NCBI GenBank assembly: GCA_011046055.1 | Contig: DSBN01000390.1 | Coordinates: forward strand, 1 to 7,046 | Origin: Sediminispirochaeta sp. | GTDB taxonomy: Bacteria; Spirochaetota; Spirochaetia; DSM-16054; Sediminispirochaetaceae | Reading direction: 5' to 3' | Length of the DNA stretch: 7,046 nucleotides | Shown here: positions 5,322-7,046 of the stretch, piece by piece | Layout: each line of letters begins with the position of its first letter | Numbering within the stretch: the stretch's first letter is position 1 | Notes under the pieces: model-generated | The model's database searches: none | The model's input: only the letters and a program-made list of their open reading frames with translations | What the model was told of the DNA's origin: nothing | Program-made: the position numbers and the translations under genes

Positions 5322-6866
5322 ATGAAAAATAAAGCAATCGTAAAAACGGTTCTGTTATACCTGTTGGTGTCAGTGATACCGATGGGAGCTCTCGATATTG
5401 TCGAATCCGAACTGGAGACGGTGGCGGATCAGCAGGTGGAGTTCATCAACTACCAGGGACCCCATGCAAAGGTCGAAACTACCGCCGAGATAAGGGGGAT
5501 CGGTACGAGCCTCAGCCGGAGTCTGGTCGATGGGGAAACAGCGGGCGTGCTGAGGTCCGGGTTTTTTGATAAATACGAGATTAAACATATCGTCGGTTCT
5601 GGAGAACAGGAGGGATTGAACGCCGATATGTTTTTGATCCTCCCAGAGGCGCAGGTCGACCACATCGATAATATCCGTCGGATTCTTTCCTCCTTTATGC
5701 AAGAAAACTACGGTATTAACGCCGACAGGGCGGACGCTTTGGCTGTGTTCACCACCGTTTATAACGCGATACACCGCTCAGATATGGAGTACTTTTCACG
5801 GATCTACAATCCGACGGTGCTGAAGGAGCTGGACCGCGAGAAGGCGGGTATGTCTCGAAGCTACAACGAGTGGCCCGGGACTTCACAGATATTGATACCC
5901 CTATCAAGTCTAGGGCGTCCCTCGGCGGAGACTCTCGGCGGTGATGAAAAGGTTCTCGAAGAGATTAGGGACCAAGAGGACCGGGGAATAGACGAGCGAA
6001 AAGAAATCGTTGAAATGAGAGAAGAGGAGTTGGCTGCGGAGAGAGAAGCGCTGGAAGAGGAGAAAACGGTTTCCCAGGAACGTGAAGCCGATGAGGACGA
6101 ATTTCAGGAGCGCGATCTGGACGAGGAAGTCGTTGTAGAGGAGGCGAAAAAGACTACCGGTGTCGATCGGGAAGAGCAAGCCGAATCTCTGAGAATCCAG
6201 CGAGATGAAGAAGAGCCTGCGGCGGAGGTGGAAGAGCTCGAGGAAGAGAGTGAACTTGTGAGGCGAGAGCGGGAACTATACCAGCGGGAGGAGCAAATAA
6301 GTCAGGAGCGTGAGAGAATCGCGCAAGACGAGGAGGAGCTCATAGAGCAGGAAGAAGCAGAAGAGGCAGCTCCGCAAGCCGCGCCACCGGATATGGAGCA
6401 ATTCACGCCCTTCATTCTTGTACGGGAGCAGCGAGACGGTGTTTTAGGAACCATGGTTCTTTTGGACCGTAGGGGGAGCATAAGGAAAAGATCGCAGCTC
6501 AACAGTATTAGAAACAAACAAGCGCAGCCGCATAAAGATCTTCTTTACGTGATCGCCGGAGAAGACGCTCCACCCAGGTTGGTCAAGATTGTAGCTTTGG
6601 ATCAAGAGACTCTGGAGGTCCGGCATGAGTCGAATCTCGAAGTGTTCCAGGGAAGCAGTCTGTTACTCTTTGATGAGAAGCTCTACTCAGTGTTTGTAGA
6701 GGAGGGTGAGTACTACTTGGGACGCTTCAGCGAAGAGCTAGAGATTGAGGCTCGATACGATAGGCCCGTGGCCAGGTACAGCAGCCTACTCAGAATGGAT
6801 GACTCCATAGTTGTGCAAAATGCCGCGGGGCGGCCTGTGGTCGCAGCCCCTGAAGACTTTCAATAG
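5322..6866 (+). CDS. P83/100 family antigen (spirochaetal exported protein)
   Basis: This is a 514-residue homologue of the Borrelia p83/100 major antigen. A signal peptide (1-23: basic KNKAIVK, then VLLYLLVSVIPMGA) leads to the conserved N-terminal domain (about 25-197). That domain carries FINYQGP (41-47), RGIGTSLSRSL (58-68), IDNIRRILSSFM (115-126), VYNAIHRSDMEYF (146-158), AGMSRSYNEWPG (175-186) and QILIPLS (189-195). All of these align with p83/100 from memory. Residues 208-347 are an extremely Glu/Arg-rich stretch, predicted coiled coil. The C-terminal domain (about 358-514) resembles the C-terminal beta domain of p83/100, including LEVRHESNLEV near 431-441. Borrelia proteins are longer, mainly through a longer Lys-rich coil. 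ATGs at 5313 and 5316 are possible alternative starts; 5322 is preferred because the promoter -10 covers 5313. The molecular function of the family is not established; it is likely periplasmic or membrane-associated. Confidence 0.92.
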   Translation: MKNKAIVKTVLLYLLVSVIPMGALDIVESELETVADQQVEFINYQGPHAKVETTAEIRGIGTSLSRSLVDGETAGVLRSGFFDKYEIKHIVGSGEQEGLNADMFLILPEAQVDHIDNIRRILSSFMQENYGINADRADALAVFTTVYNAIHRSDMEYFSRIYNPTVLKELDREKAGMSRSYNEWPGTSQILIPLSSLGRPSAETLGGDEKVLEEIRDQEDRGIDERKEIVEMREEELAAEREALEEEKTVSQEREADEDEFQERDLDEEVVVEEAKKTTGVDREEQAESLRIQRDEEEPAAEVEELEEESELVRRERELYQREEQISQERERIAQDEEELIEQEEAEEAAPQAAPPDMEQFTPFILVREQRDGVLGTMVLLDRRGSIRKRSQLNSIRNKQAQPHKDLLYVIAGEDAPPRLVKIVALDQETLEVRHESNLEVFQGSSLLLFDEKLYSVFVEEGEYYLGRFSEELEIEARYDRPVARYSSLLRMDDSIVVQNAAGRPVVAAPEDFQ

Positions 6867-7046
6867 AACAGTTTCTGAAAAACGCGTCGGAACCAATTGA
6901 TTATACGACGGAAGATACCCGGATTGCGGAGTTTTTCGAGCCGGTTCATCCCTTCTGCCAGCTCGACGGCGCTGAGGTTGCGCCGGTGGAGGTTCTCATC
7001 GATTTCGATCTCCAGCTCCGAGTCCTCCGTCGGAGGGTCTACTATC
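6860..7046 (-). CDS. C-terminal part of a ParB-like domain protein (start beyond the window)
   Basis: Read on the minus strand from the right edge, 61 codons are open to a TGA at 6860-6862; the 5' end is outside the window. The visible part begins with an acidic stretch and then has EIDENLHRRNLSAVELAEGM, which resembles the ParB/Spo0J-type motif (E-N-L-x-R-x-x-L-x-x-x-E-x-A). It ends with a basic, aromatic tail (NPGIFRRIINWF followed by RRVFQKLFY). Canonical ParB proteins continue after this motif with a helix-turn-helix and a dimerisation domain. Here the protein stops about 30 residues later, so it is not a standard partition ParB. The tail could form an amphipathic membrane-binding helix. 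The gene converges on the P83/100 gene, and the two overlap by 7 bp at their stops. The reading frame is convincing; the family call is tentative. Confidence 0.7.
   Translation of the reverse strand, partial: IVDPPTEDSELEIEIDENLHRRNLSAVELAEGMNRLEKLRNPGIFRRIINWFRRVFQKLFY

Noticed and set aside
5910..6626. Several minus-strand frames opposite the P83/100 coil and C-terminus
   Set aside because: They are low-complexity Ser/Leu/Phe-rich shadows of Glu/Arg codons, without ribosome binding sites or recognisable domains.

Overview
The window looks like chromosomal DNA of a free-living or commensal spirochaete with moderate GC content. The strongest evidence is the gene at 5322-6866. It encodes a P83/100-type antigen, a family I know only from spirochaetes (Borrelia p83/100 and Treponema homologues), and the similarity covers both its N-terminal and C-terminal domains. 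The coding regions are far too GC-rich for Borrelia itself. No genus can be assigned from sequence alone.

Layout. Positions 1-70 hold the right-hand part of a small palindromic element. A putative promoter and a good ribosome binding site follow, then a complete pyruvate, phosphate dikinase gene (ppdK, 171-2849). Downstream of ppdK is a terminator-type stem-loop, then a 140-bp non-coding element (2894-3033) that I read as a MITE. It has 19-bp imperfect terminal inverted repeats and is flanked by an exact 10-bp direct repeat. Removing the element and one repeat copy restores a textbook intrinsic terminator, so the element seems to have landed inside the ppdK terminator and separated the stem from its T-tract. 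The right half of this element is 68/70 identical to positions 1-70, so ppdK lies between two directly repeated copies.

A strong sigma-70-like promoter (3051-3079) then drives an apparent two-gene operon. The first gene is a cyclic-nucleotide-binding domain protein with no DNA-binding domain (3119-3640). Two bases later comes an exported protein with a PQQ/WD-type beta-propeller and a C-terminal HEAT-like helical region (3643-5253). The P83/100 gene follows, with its own extended -10 promoter placed so close to the ATG that the mRNA may be leaderless. The right edge holds the C-terminal 61 codons of a convergent minus-strand gene. It has a ParB-like motif and a basic amphipathic tail, and its stop overlaps the P83/100 stop.

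How the genes fit together. PpdK is central metabolism (pyruvate/PEP interconversion with PPi and ATP) and appears to be an independent unit. The cyclic-nucleotide-binding protein and the propeller-HEAT protein are probably co-expressed. The second of these and the P83/100 protein both look exported, which suggests a cell-envelope locus, but no joint function can be demonstrated here. The most notable structure is the MITE-like family and its insertion into a terminator; the short intergenic stretches hold little else that I can identify.
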